Source: Rhodospirillales bacterium
Lineage (GTDB): Bacteria; Pseudomonadota; Alphaproteobacteria; ATCC43930; CGMCC-115725
Length of the DNA stretch: 64,000 bases
Direction: 5' to 3'
NCBI GenBank assembly: GCA_028288725.1
Contig: JAQGIC010000062.1
Location: 1 to 64,000, forward strand
In this document: piece by piece, positions 41,971 through 50,182 of the stretch
How the letters are laid out: each line of letters starts with the position of its first letter
How positions within the stretch are numbered: the first letter of the stretch is position 1
Translations under genes and position numbers: made by a program
The notes under the pieces: model-generated
What the model saw: the letters and a program-made list of their open reading frames with translations, nothing else
Databases searched by the model: none
Told to the model about the DNA's origin: nothing

Positions 41971-42624
41971 TCAATGTTGGGTGGGGGCGCCGGGTTGGCG
42001 CAGCGGATGGGCGCGGGCGAAGTCATCGAGGGACAGGCAGGTCTCCACGATGCGGCTGACCGTCGGCAGATCGCTGAATTCGACCTTGAAGCCGCGGGCG
42101 CCGGCGGCCTGGCTGATCAGGCACAGGTCGGCGATCGTGGGCGCGTCGCCATGGCAGAACCGGCCGGTCGCCGGATCGCCCGCCAGCTTCGCCTCGCCGG
42201 CCACCAGCCCCTCGCGGAACCAGTGCTTGACCCAGGCGGTGCGTGCCGCCTCGTCCTGGCCCATCGCTTCGGCCAGATAGCGCCGGACGCGCGGCACGAT
42301 CAGCGGGTGATGGTCCGCGGCCCAGACCAGCGAGAGCGCACGCACCCGGGCGCGGCCCCGGGCATCGGCCGGCAGTAGGGCCGGGGTCGGATAGGTCTCT
42401 TCCAGATATTCCAGGATGGCGAGCGACTGGGTCAGCGGCGGCCCGCCGTCGATCACGACCGACGGCACGGCGGCCTGCGGATTGAGCGCCAGATAATCCG
42501 GCGTGTATTGCACGCCGGCATCGATGTCGATCATCTCCTCCTCGAAGGCCAGGCCCTTGAGGTTGAAGGCGACGCGCACCCGGAACGAGGCGGCCGAGCG
42601 CCAGAAGCCATACATCTTGATCAT
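41971..42624 (-). CDS. Zeta-class glutathione S-transferase/maleylacetoacetate isomerase-like
   Basis: A 217-residue GST. The N-terminal thioredoxin-like part has FWRSAASFRVRVAFNLKGL, the zeta signature (usually RSSASYRVRIALNLKG), with the catalytic first Ser kept and the second replaced by Ala. NPQAAVPSVVIDGGPPLTQS and LAILEYLEETYPTPALLP follow, and the C-terminal helical domain includes GDAPTIADLCLISQ. Zeta enzymes isomerise maleylacetoacetate or maleylpyruvate. Coupling to the CoxL-like gene 10 bp downstream suggests a shared catabolic route. GGGGAGAG precedes the ATG. Confidence 0.87.
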   Translation of the reverse strand: MIKMYGFWRSAASFRVRVAFNLKGLAFEEEMIDIDAGVQYTPDYLALNPQAAVPSVVIDGGPPLTQSLAILEYLEETYPTPALLPADARGRARVRALSLVWAADHHPLIVPRVRRYLAEAMGQDEAARTAWVKHWFREGLVAGEAKLAGDPATGRFCHGDAPTIADLCLISQAAGARGFKVEFSDLPTVSRIVETCLSLDDFARAHPLRQPGAPTQH

Positions 42625-42748
42625 CGGCCGTCTCTCCCCGGCCGTCTTCGCGGATCCGCGTCGGCCCACGCCTAAGCTGCAGCGTTTCGGGGAATACGTC
42701 GAGGGGCGGGCGCATCCGCCGCCGCGACAAAATGGCCGGGATCGAGGA

Positions 42749-43333
42749 TCACGCCGACGGCCAGGCCTTGAGCGTCATGCCGACGACGGCGTAAAGCGCC
42801 TCGCGGCTGGCGCCGGACGAGGCCTGGATCGCCATGCCGTGGGCCACGGTCATGACATAGCGCGCGAGATCCGCCGGCGAGCAGTCGGCCGGCAGGTCGC
42901 CGGCGGCGCGCGCGTCCTCGAGCCGGCGGCCGAGCGCGATCTCGCCCGCGACCCGGCGGCCGGCCAATTCCTGCTTGATCGGTTCGGCCTCTTCCGAGCA
43001 GGCGAGCGCGCCGTTCACGCCCATGCAGCCGGGCGGGTGGACCTGATCGGTCTGGGCGTCGGCAAAGCCGTGGAGCAGCTTGTCGACCACCTTGCGCGCC
43101 GTCGGCTCGTTCAAGGCCGAGCGGGTGAAGGCCATGCAGGTGTCATCGTAACGGTCGAGCGCCTTGCGGAACAGCTCTTCCTTATTGCCGAACGCGGCAT
43201 AGAGGCTTGGACGCGTCACACCCATCGCGTCGGTCAAGTCGGACAGCGACGTGCCCTCGTATCCTTTGCGCCAGAACAGATCCAGCGCCTGGTCGAGGGC
43301 CTCGTCGATATCGAATTCCCGCGGGCGTCCCAT
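42749..43333 (-). CDS. TetR-family repressor of the RND efflux operon
   Basis: A 194-residue TetR regulator. MGRPREFDIDEALDQALDLF is followed by the helix-turn-helix GTSLSDLTDAMGVTRPSLYA with AFGNKEELFRKALDRY. The C-terminal domain (VHPPGCMGVNGALACSEEAE) resembles AcrR/YcdC-like sensors. It is divergent from the RND operon, and the intervening 318 bp contain four TACCGATCGGTA-type sites, two perfect. Autoregulation and control of the pump are thus expected. The start is set by GRPREF; spacing to the GGAGG is longer than usual. Confidence 0.9.
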   Translation of the reverse strand: MGRPREFDIDEALDQALDLFWRKGYEGTSLSDLTDAMGVTRPSLYAAFGNKEELFRKALDRYDDTCMAFTRSALNEPTARKVVDKLLHGFADAQTDQVHPPGCMGVNGALACSEEAEPIKQELAGRRVAGEIALGRRLEDARAAGDLPADCSPADLARYVMTVAHGMAIQASSGASREALYAVVGMTLKAWPSA

Positions 43334-43416
43334 CGCCGTCCATGCCTCCCTTATGTTTTCTACCGATCGATATGTAATACGCTTGACAAGATACGTCCAG
43401 GGGCGCAACAATATGT

Positions 43417-43428
43417 TACCGATCGGTA
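43417..43428. promoter_or_regulatory. TetR-type operator, perfect palindrome
   Basis: TACCGATCGGTA, identical to the site at 43564. Flanking bases (ATGT before, GTCTAT after) resemble those of the second copy. Confidence 0.75.
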
Positions 43429-43563
43429 GTCTATCGATCGCGGCCGCCCCCAATGTGAACCGGACCCACCGTCAGCGCGTCCGGCACGGGGCAAAATTTT
43501 TATACCGAACGATAGGAAACGCGGGTTGACGACGACCTGTCGCACCCCCACCTTCCCGAACTA

Positions 43564-43575
43564 TACCGATCGGTA
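43564..43575. promoter_or_regulatory. TetR-type operator, perfect palindrome
   Basis: TACCGATCGGTA, 76 bp upstream of the efflux adaptor ATG and well placed to block transcription of the pump operon. Confidence 0.75.
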
Positions 43576-43651
43576 GCTTATTCCGCTCCCATCCTAGACC
43601 TCCCGTCCCTTGCCCGCCTCGATCGAGGGGGCGTTCCAGGAATCCGCCGCC

Positions 43652-44797
43652 ATGCGTCTTCGTTCCGCCGCTCAAGCCTCCGCCATTCTGCTCAGCGCCG
43701 CGCTCCTCGCGGGCTGCGGCAAGGAAGCCCAGTCGCAAACCGCGGCCCCGGTGCCGCCCGCTCAGGTCCAGGTGACCGGCGTGGTGATCAGGGATCTGCG
43801 CCAGTGGGACGACGTTACCGGCCATCTCGAAGCGATCGATCAGGTCGGCGTCCGGCCGCGCGTCGGCGGCTTCATCGACGAGGTCCGTTTCAAGGAGGGT
43901 GCCAAGGTCAAGAAGGGCGAGGTGCTGTTCCAGATCGATCCGCGGCCGTTCCAGGCCGAGGTCGACCGGCTGGCGGCCGAGGTCGAGCGGGCCAAGGCCC
44001 ACTCCATCCTGGCCCTGGCCGATGGCGAGCGCGGCCAGCGGCTGATCGCCCAGAACGCGGTCGCCCGCAGCGAATTCGAGCGGCTGCAGGCCGAAGCGGC
44101 CTCGGCCAAGGCCGATGTCGCGGCCGCACAGGCGGCACTGCGCACGGCCCAGCTCAATCTGGAATTCACCCGCGTGATCTCGCCGATCGACGGCCGGGTC
44201 TCCAAGGCGGTCATCACCCGCGGCAATCTGGTGACGGTGGCGGATCTGCTGACCACGGTCGTGTCCGACGGCAGGATCTACGCCGCATTCAATACCGACG
44301 AGCAGACCTATCTGAAATACGCCAGCGCCCAGCGCGACCAGGCAGCACCCGTCGAGCTCGGCCTGATGACCGAGGAAGGCTTCCCACACCAGGGCACGCT
44401 GCAGTTCCTCGACAATGTGCTCGATCCCAAGAGCGGCACGATCAACGGCCGCGCCGTATTCGAGGATCCCGACGGCAAGCTGACGCCGGGTCTGTTCGCC
44501 CGCATCCGCCTGTTGAGCACCGCCACGGAAAAGGTGGCGCTGGCACCGGAAAAGGCGCTGGGCACCGATCTGGGCAAGCGCTACGTGCTGGTCGTCGACG
44601 CCAAGAACGCGGTCGAATACCGCCCGGTCGCGCTCGGGCCCTCGGTCGGCGACATGCGCGTCATCCGCTCCGGTCTGGCGCAAGGCGACCGGGTCGTGGT
44701 CAGCGGCCTGCAGAAGGTGAAGTCGGGCGACACGGTCGATCCGGTGGCGGTCCAGCCGCCGCAGGTCGCCGAACTGTTCCAGCCCGGCTCGAACTGA
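43652..44797 (+). CDS. RND efflux periplasmic adaptor (membrane fusion protein), lipoprotein
   Basis: A 381-residue adaptor with a lipoprotein signal (SAALLAGC). GHLEAIDQVGVRPRVGGFID starts the barrel and lipoyl parts, DPRPFQAEVDRLAAEVERAK the alpha-hairpin, LEFTRVISPIDGRVSKAVIT the second lipoyl half, and GRIYAAFNTDEQTYLKYASA the beta-barrel. This is the MexE/AcrA group. It links the inner-membrane pump to the outer-membrane channel encoded next. ATG 43652 is chosen for the signal peptide. The stop codon lies in an 18-bp tandem duplication. Confidence 0.92.
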   Translation: MRLRSAAQASAILLSAALLAGCGKEAQSQTAAPVPPAQVQVTGVVIRDLRQWDDVTGHLEAIDQVGVRPRVGGFIDEVRFKEGAKVKKGEVLFQIDPRPFQAEVDRLAAEVERAKAHSILALADGERGQRLIAQNAVARSEFERLQAEAASAKADVAAAQAALRTAQLNLEFTRVISPIDGRVSKAVITRGNLVTVADLLTTVVSDGRIYAAFNTDEQTYLKYASAQRDQAAPVELGLMTEEGFPHQGTLQFLDNVLDPKSGTINGRAVFEDPDGKLTPGLFARIRLLSTATEKVALAPEKALGTDLGKRYVLVVDAKNAVEYRPVALGPSVGDMRVIRSGLAQGDRVVVSGLQKVKSGDTVDPVAVQPPQVAELFQPGSN

Positions 44798-44818
44798 ACA
44801 CCCGGCTCGAACTGAACA
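44783..44818 (+). repeat. 18-bp perfect tandem duplication across a stop codon
   Basis: CCCGGCTCGAACTGAACA occurs twice head to tail. The first copy carries the last codons and TGA of the adaptor gene; the second lies in the 47-bp gap before the pump gene. Confidence 0.95.
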
Positions 44819-44844
44819 AAAGCGTATCGCTGAAAGCTTAAGCC

Positions 44845-47800
44845 ATGAATTTCTCCAAATTTTTCGTGGACCGGCCGCGCTTTGCCGCGGTGCTGTCCCT
44901 GATCATCTTCATCGGCGGCATGGTGGCCCTGCCGCAGCTGCCGATCGGCGAATATCCGGAAGTGGTGCCGCCGACCGTCATCGTGCGCACGACCTATGCC
45001 GGCGCCGATCCGGCGGTCATCGCCGAAACCGTGGCCTCGCCGCTGGAACAGGCGATCAACGGCGTCGAAGGCATGCTGTATCAGTCGTCCCAGGCGACCT
45101 CGGACGGCGCCATGACGCTGACCATCACCTTCGCGCTCGGGACCGACGGCGACAAGGCCCAGGTCCTGGTGCAGAACCGCGTCGCCCAGGTGCTGGCGCG
45201 GCTGCCGCCGGAGGTCCAGCGCATCGGCGTGACCACGACCAAGGCATCGCCCAGCCTGATCATGGTCGTGCATCTGACCTCGCCGAACGACCGCTATGAC
45301 ATGACCTATCTGGCGAGCTACGCGCAGCTCCATGTCAAGGACCCACTGGCGCGTGCCTATGGCGTCGGCGACGTGCAGATGTATGGCGCCGGCCCCTATT
45401 CGATGCGCGTCTGGCTCGATCCGGAAAAGCTCGCGGCCCGCAGCATGACTGCCGGCGACGTGGTCGGCGCATTGCGCGAACAGAACGTCCAGGTCGCGGC
45501 CGGCCAGGTCGGCGCCCCCCCGACCGACGGCATGGCCTCGTTCCAGCTGTCGATCAACACGCAAGGCCGCCTCACGACCGAAGAGCAGTTCGGCGATATC
45601 GTGGTCCGCGCCGGATCCCAGGGCGAGATCACCCATCTGCGCGACATCGCACGGGTCGAACTCGGCTCCGACAGCTACGCGCTGCGCTCGCTGCTCGACA
45701 ATAAATCGGCGATCGCGCTGCCGATTTTCCAGCGGCCGGGCTCCAACGCCCTGCAGATGGCGGCGGGCGTCCATGTCGTCATGGAAAAGCTGAAGAAGGA
45801 TTTCCCCGAAGGCGTCGATTACCAGATCGCCTACGACACGACCGGCTTCGTGACCGAATCGATCCATGCCGTCGTCCATACCCTGTTCGAGGCGATCATC
45901 CTGGTCGTGCTCGTGGTCGTGCTGTTCCTCCAGGGCTGGCGCGCCTCGATCATCCCGCTGATCGCGGTGCCGGTCTCGCTGGTCGGCACCTTCGCCATCA
46001 TGCTGCTGATGGGCTTCGGCCTGAACGCGCTGACGCTGTTCGGTCTGGTGCTGGCGATCGGCATCGTGGTCGATGACGCGATCGTGGTGGTCGAGAATGT
46101 CGAACGCAACATCGCGTTGGGTCTGGCGCCGGCCGCCGCCGCCCGCAAGGCCATGACCGAGGTGACCGGCCCGATCGTGTCGACCGCCCTCGTGCTCTGC
46201 GCCGTGTTCGTGCCGACCGCGTTCATCAGCGGGTTGACCGGCCTGTTCTATCGCCAGTTCGCCCTTACCATCGCGATCTCGACGGTGATCTCGGCGTTCA
46301 ATTCGCTCACGCTCTCGCCGGCGCTGGCGGCCGTGCTGCTGAAGTCGCATCACGCCCCCAAGGACCGGTTCGAACGCCTGATGGAGGCCAGCCTCGGCTG
46401 GGTGTTCCGGCCGTTCAACCGGGTGTTCAACCGAGCCTCGACCGGCTATGTCGGCGGCGTGTCCCGCCTGCTCGGCCGCTCTGGCGTGGCCCTGTTCATC
46501 TATGCGGGATTGCTGGGCCTGACCGCCTTCGGCTTCGCCAAGACGCCGACCGGCTTCGTGCCGCAGCAGGACAAACTCTATCTGGTCTCGGCCGTGCAGC
46601 TGCCCGATGCCGCCACGATCGACCGGACCGACGCGGTCATCCGGCGCATGGGCGACATCGCGCTCCATACGCCGGGCATCGTCCACGCGGTCTCATTCCC
46701 GGGCCTGTCGATCAATGGTTTCGTCAACAGCCCCAATTCCGGCATCGTGTTCGCCGTGCTGGATAATTTCGACAACCGACGCGATCCGTCCTTGTCGGCC
46801 GGTGCCTTGGCGAAGAAGCTGAGCCAGGAATTCTCGGTCATCACCGATGCTCAGGTCCTGGTCTTCCCGCCGCCCTCGGTCCAGGGCCTCGGCACGATCG
46901 GCGGCTTCCGCATGCAGGTCGAGGATCATGCGGGCCTCGGTCCCGACGCGCTCTACAAGGCGACCCAGGCCGTGATTACCAAGGCGCGGGCCAACCCGGC
47001 GCTGGCCGGCATCTACTCGACCTACCAGATCGGTGTGCCGAAGATTCATGCCGACGTTAATCGTGAAAAGGCCCGTGCCCAGGGCGTGTCGCTGACCGAC
47101 CTGTTCGAGACCATGCAGGTCTATCTGGGCTCGCTCTACGTCAACGATTTCAACCGCTTCGGCCGAACCTACCAAGTCAATGTCCAGGCCGATCAGCGCT
47201 TCCGCCTGCAGCCCGACGACGTGTTGAAGCTGAAGACCCGGAATGCGGCCGGCCAGATGATCCCCTTGGGGGCCTTCGTCACGGTCGATGCCACGACGGG
47301 TCCCGAATCGACCAACCATTACAACGGCGACCTGACGGCCGAGATCAACGGTGGCCCGGCGCCCGGTTACTCGACGGGCCAGGCCCAGGCCGCGATCGAG
47401 GCCATCGCCACCCAGGAACTGCCGAACGGCATGAGCTTCGAATGGACCGAGCTCACCTACCAGCAGATTCTGGCCGGCGACACGGCGATCTATGTCTTCC
47501 CGATCTGCGTGCTGCTGGCCTTCCTGGTCCTGGTCGCCCAGTACGAAAGCTGGAGCCTGCCGCTGGTCGTGATCCTGATCGTGCCGATGTGCCTGCTTTC
47601 GGCCCTGGCCGGCGTGCAGCTGACCCAGGGCGACAATAATGTCTTCACCCAGATCGGCCTGATCGTGCTGGTCGGCCTCGCCTGCAAGAACGCGATCCTG
47701 ATCGTCGAGTTCGCCCGGGAACGCGAGGCCGAGGGCGACACGACGCTCCATGCCGTGCTCGAGGCCTGCCGCCTGCGGCTGCGTCCGATCCTGATGACCT

Positions 47801-48027
47801 CGATCGCCTTCATCATGGGCGTGGCACCGCTGGTCTTCTCCGAGGGGGCCGGTTCGGAAATGCGCCGCGCCATGGGCATCGCCGTCTTCTCCGGCATGCT
47901 CGGCGTGACCCTGTTCGGTCTGGTGCTGACCCCGGTGTTCTACTGGACGATCCGGCGTCTCGCCCCGGGTACGGCGCGGCCGAAGCCGATCGAACCGGTC
48001 GCCCTCAACCATCCTACCCAAGCGTGA
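44845..48027 (+). CDS. RND multidrug efflux pump, HAE1 family (MexF/AcrB-like)
   Basis: A 1060-residue inner-membrane proton-driven pump with 12 helices and two large periplasmic loops. It opens MNFSKFFVDRPRFAAVLSLI and shows QLPIGEYPEVVPPTVIVRTT. The proton-relay acids are Asp410-Asp411 in GIVVDDAIVVVENVERN (helix 4), and the second half has LLAFLVLVAQYESWSLPLVV and QIGLIVLVGLACKNAILIVE. Sequence style is nearest to MexF-type pumps, which expel chloramphenicol, quinolones or aromatic compounds; the actual substrate is unknown. It is second in the adaptor-pump-channel operon. Confidence 0.95.
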   Translation: MNFSKFFVDRPRFAAVLSLIIFIGGMVALPQLPIGEYPEVVPPTVIVRTTYAGADPAVIAETVASPLEQAINGVEGMLYQSSQATSDGAMTLTITFALGTDGDKAQVLVQNRVAQVLARLPPEVQRIGVTTTKASPSLIMVVHLTSPNDRYDMTYLASYAQLHVKDPLARAYGVGDVQMYGAGPYSMRVWLDPEKLAARSMTAGDVVGALREQNVQVAAGQVGAPPTDGMASFQLSINTQGRLTTEEQFGDIVVRAGSQGEITHLRDIARVELGSDSYALRSLLDNKSAIALPIFQRPGSNALQMAAGVHVVMEKLKKDFPEGVDYQIAYDTTGFVTESIHAVVHTLFEAIILVVLVVVLFLQGWRASIIPLIAVPVSLVGTFAIMLLMGFGLNALTLFGLVLAIGIVVDDAIVVVENVERNIALGLAPAAAARKAMTEVTGPIVSTALVLCAVFVPTAFISGLTGLFYRQFALTIAISTVISAFNSLTLSPALAAVLLKSHHAPKDRFERLMEASLGWVFRPFNRVFNRASTGYVGGVSRLLGRSGVALFIYAGLLGLTAFGFAKTPTGFVPQQDKLYLVSAVQLPDAATIDRTDAVIRRMGDIALHTPGIVHAVSFPGLSINGFVNSPNSGIVFAVLDNFDNRRDPSLSAGALAKKLSQEFSVITDAQVLVFPPPSVQGLGTIGGFRMQVEDHAGLGPDALYKATQAVITKARANPALAGIYSTYQIGVPKIHADVNREKARAQGVSLTDLFETMQVYLGSLYVNDFNRFGRTYQVNVQADQRFRLQPDDVLKLKTRNAAGQMIPLGAFVTVDATTGPESTNHYNGDLTAEINGGPAPGYSTGQAQAAIEAIATQELPNGMSFEWTELTYQQILAGDTAIYVFPICVLLAFLVLVAQYESWSLPLVVILIVPMCLLSALAGVQLTQGDNNVFTQIGLIVLVGLACKNAILIVEFAREREAEGDTTLHAVLEACRLRLRPILMTSIAFIMGVAPLVFSEGAGSEMRRAMGIAVFSGMLGVTLFGLVLTPVFYWTIRRLAPGTARPKPIEPVALNHPTQA

Positions 48028-48035
48028 GACAAGCC

Positions 48036-49430
48036 ATGAACATGCTTCGGCTGGCGCTCCTCGCCGGCGTTTCGCTCGCCGCGGCCGCCTGCGCCGTCGG
48101 TCCTGACTATCACCCGCCGGAAACGGCACCGGTCACGGTGCTCAATGCCGATCCGCAATCCTTCGCGGCGGCGGCGCCCGACGCCGACTGGTGGAAGGGG
48201 TTCGAGGATCCGGTGCTGGAGGGCCTGGTCGCGCGCTCGCTCGCCGGCAATCTCGACCTGCGCGCCTCGGTCGATCGGGTCAAACAGGCGCGCGCCCTGT
48301 TCGACGATCGGCGGCTCGACCAGTTCCCGCGCGTGACCAGCGGGGGCGGCTATACCCGCAGCTATGAACAGGTGCCCGGCTTCGGCACCAAGCGGACCAA
48401 TGTGCAGAGCGCCGATATCGGCTTCGATGCGGCTTGGGAAATCGACCTGTTCGGGCATGTCCAGCGCAGCGTCGAGGCGGCGGATGCCGATGCCGGCGCG
48501 ACCGAGGCCGATGCCCAAGACGTCAAGGTCACCGTCGCCGCCGAGGTCGCGCGCAATTACTTCGAACTGCGCGGCGCCCAGCAGCGCCGGACCGTGGCCG
48601 AAGCGAATGCGGCTGCCCAGCGCGAGACGCTGAAGCTGACCCAGACGCGGCTCGATATCGGCCGGGGCGACCCGACCGACGTCGAGAGCGCCAAGGCGCG
48701 GTTGAGCGCGATCGAGGCGACCATCCCGACCTTCGTGACGACGGAAACCCGGGCGAACTATCGCCTGGCCGTGCTGGTCGGCGAGCGGCCGGGCACGCTC
48801 GATGCGCTGCTCGTGCCCTTGAAGGCCCCGCCGCCGCCCATGGTGAAGGCGCTGCCGATCGGCGATGCCAGCCAATTCCTGCGCCGGCGTCCGGACGTGC
48901 AGGCGGCCGAGCGTCGTCTGGCGGGCGAGACCGCCCGCGTCGGCGTCGCCACGGCGGATCTGTTCCCGCGCGTGACGGTGACCGGCTTCGTCGGCCTGCT
49001 GTCGGGCGACGTGTCGAAGCTGTTCACCAAGGGCGCCCAGGCCTATTCGGTGGCGCCCTCGGTCAGCTGGCCGGCGCTCGATCTGGGCGGTGCCCATGCG
49101 AGATTGCGGGCGCAGGAGGCGAAGTCGGACGAGAGCCTGGCCAACTACGACCAGACCGTGCTGCGCGCGATCGAGGATCTGGAAACGGCCCTGGTGTCCT
49201 ATCACCAGCAGCAGACCCAGATCGGCAGCCTCGCGGATCAGGTCACCGCCGCCCGCCGCGCGGCCGAGCTGGCCCGGATCCGCTACAAGGAGGGCACGGC
49301 CGATTTCCTGACCCTGCTCGACGCGCAGCGCACGCAATTGACCGCCGAAGATGCCCTCGCCGCGGCAGAGACCGGTGCCAATACCGACATCGTCGCCATC
49401 TACAAGGCGCTCGGCGGCAGCTGGGCCTAG
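48036..49430 (+). CDS. Outer-membrane efflux channel (NodT/OprM family), lipoprotein
   Basis: A 464-residue TolC-type channel with a lipobox (LAAAAC). CAVGPDYHPPETAPVTVLNA starts the mature protein. Two OEP repeats contain DWWKGFEDPVLEGLVARSLA, FDAAWEIDLFGHVQRSVEAA and LRRRPDVQAAERRLAGETAR, typical of the family. The start lies eight bases after the pump stop; a second ATG two codons on is possible. It completes the tripartite exporter. Confidence 0.93.
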   Translation: MNMLRLALLAGVSLAAAACAVGPDYHPPETAPVTVLNADPQSFAAAAPDADWWKGFEDPVLEGLVARSLAGNLDLRASVDRVKQARALFDDRRLDQFPRVTSGGGYTRSYEQVPGFGTKRTNVQSADIGFDAAWEIDLFGHVQRSVEAADADAGATEADAQDVKVTVAAEVARNYFELRGAQQRRTVAEANAAAQRETLKLTQTRLDIGRGDPTDVESAKARLSAIEATIPTFVTTETRANYRLAVLVGERPGTLDALLVPLKAPPPPMVKALPIGDASQFLRRRPDVQAAERRLAGETARVGVATADLFPRVTVTGFVGLLSGDVSKLFTKGAQAYSVAPSVSWPALDLGGAHARLRAQEAKSDESLANYDQTVLRAIEDLETALVSYHQQQTQIGSLADQVTAARRAAELARIRYKEGTADFLTLLDAQRTQLTAEDALAAAETGANTDIVAIYKALGGSWA

Positions 49431-49447
49431 ATCAGGAGTTCGATCCC

Positions 49448-49954
49448 ATGTCCTTTACCCTTTACGACGCATCGATCCCGGTGTTCCTGCGCGGCTTCGG
49501 CCAACTCTCGGCGATCCTCGACAAAGCGGTCGCCTATGCCGAGGCGAAGAAGATCGACCCGGCGGTGTTGATCAACGCCCGCCTGGCGCCCGACATGTAT
49601 CCGCTCGCGCGGCAGATCCAGACCGCCAGCGACGCGGCGAAATTCGCCGGTGCGCGTCTGGCCGGCGTCGAGGCGCCCAGCTTCCCGGACAATGAGACGA
49701 CGTTCGACGAGCTGCAGCAGCGCATCGCCAAGACCGTCGCGTTCCTGAACGGCATCGAGCCGTCGGCGATCGCCGGCCAGGAAGGCCGCGAGATCGTGTT
49801 GAAGCGCGCGACCGGCGACGTCCGTCTGACCGGTGCCGCCTATCTGCAGGGCCTGGCGCTGCCGAACTTCTATTTCCACCTGGTCACGGCCTACGACATC
49901 CTGCGCCACAATGGGGTGGAGCTCGCCAAGTCGGACTATCTCGGCAAGCCATAG
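49448..49954 (+). CDS. DUF1993 family protein
   Basis: A 168-residue DinB-like four-helix protein of the DUF1993 family. It opens MSFTLYDASIPVFLRGFGQL and shows LINARLAPDMYPLARQIQTA, LPNFYFHLVTAYDILRHNGV and the end KSDYLGKP, all standard. Family members bind no known cofactor for certain. AGGAG precedes ATG 49448, 17 bp after the efflux channel gene, so it may be transcribed with the pump. The stop TAG is followed by GAGCCTGG, resembling the start of the intergenic repeat. Confidence 0.9.
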   Translation: MSFTLYDASIPVFLRGFGQLSAILDKAVAYAEAKKIDPAVLINARLAPDMYPLARQIQTASDAAKFAGARLAGVEAPSFPDNETTFDELQQRIAKTVAFLNGIEPSAIAGQEGREIVLKRATGDVRLTGAAYLQGLALPNFYFHLVTAYDILRHNGVELAKSDYLGKP

Positions 49955-49983
49955 AGCCTGGCTTCAGCGCTCCGTCACGAGCC

Positions 49984-50046
49984 TAGAGCCTGATCCGATC
50001 AAACCGGCTCGGTTTGATCGGTGAATCAGTCTCCAAATAAGGGCGA
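49984..50046. repeat. Intergenic repeat, truncated copy 3
   Basis: Matches the first half of copies 1 and 2 from TAGAGCCTGATCCGATCAAA through the GATCAAACC...GGTTTGATC hairpin and GTGAATCAGTCTC, then diverges after CAAATA. A further TAGAGCCTG occurs at 49952 as the stop codon of the DUF1993 gene. Confidence 0.85.
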
Positions 50047-50118
50047 TATTCGTTGATCGTGCCACGGATGCACCCTCACCCCGACCCTGTCGCACAAGTG
50101 GGCGAGGGAGAAAACGAG

Positions 50119-50143
50119 CCCTCCTCCGCAAGGCGGGGGAGGG
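50119..50143. terminator. GC-rich hairpin between convergent genes
   Basis: Eleven-base arms CCCTCCTCCGC / GCGGGGGAGGG around AAG, 40 bp from the end of the anti-sigma gene. There is no T run, so only a pause or Rho-type role is suggested. Confidence 0.4.
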
Positions 50144-50182
50144 TTGGGGGGCTTGCCGCGGGGATCGCCAAGCAGAAGCTGC

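Larger units (their letters stand above)
43361..43575. promoter_or_regulatory. Operator cluster of the TetR regulator
   Basis: Four related 12-bp sites in the divergent gap: TACCGATCGATA (43361-43372), TACCGATCGGTA (43417-43428), TACCGAACGATA (43503-43514) and TACCGATCGGTA (43564-43575). The outer pair lie close to the two start codons. Confidence 0.75.

Noticed and set aside
39498-42059. Very long plus-strand open frame of about 850 codons opposite the CoxL-like gene
   Set aside because: Composition is Arg/Gly/His/Asp-rich with no domain. The minus strand holds clear molybdenum hydroxylase motifs over the same stretch. High GC produces such antisense frames.
44581-48129. Two long minus-strand frames opposite the RND pump
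   Set aside because: They are low-complexity His/Asp/Arg/Gln translations mirroring the pump codons; the plus-strand pump is unambiguous.
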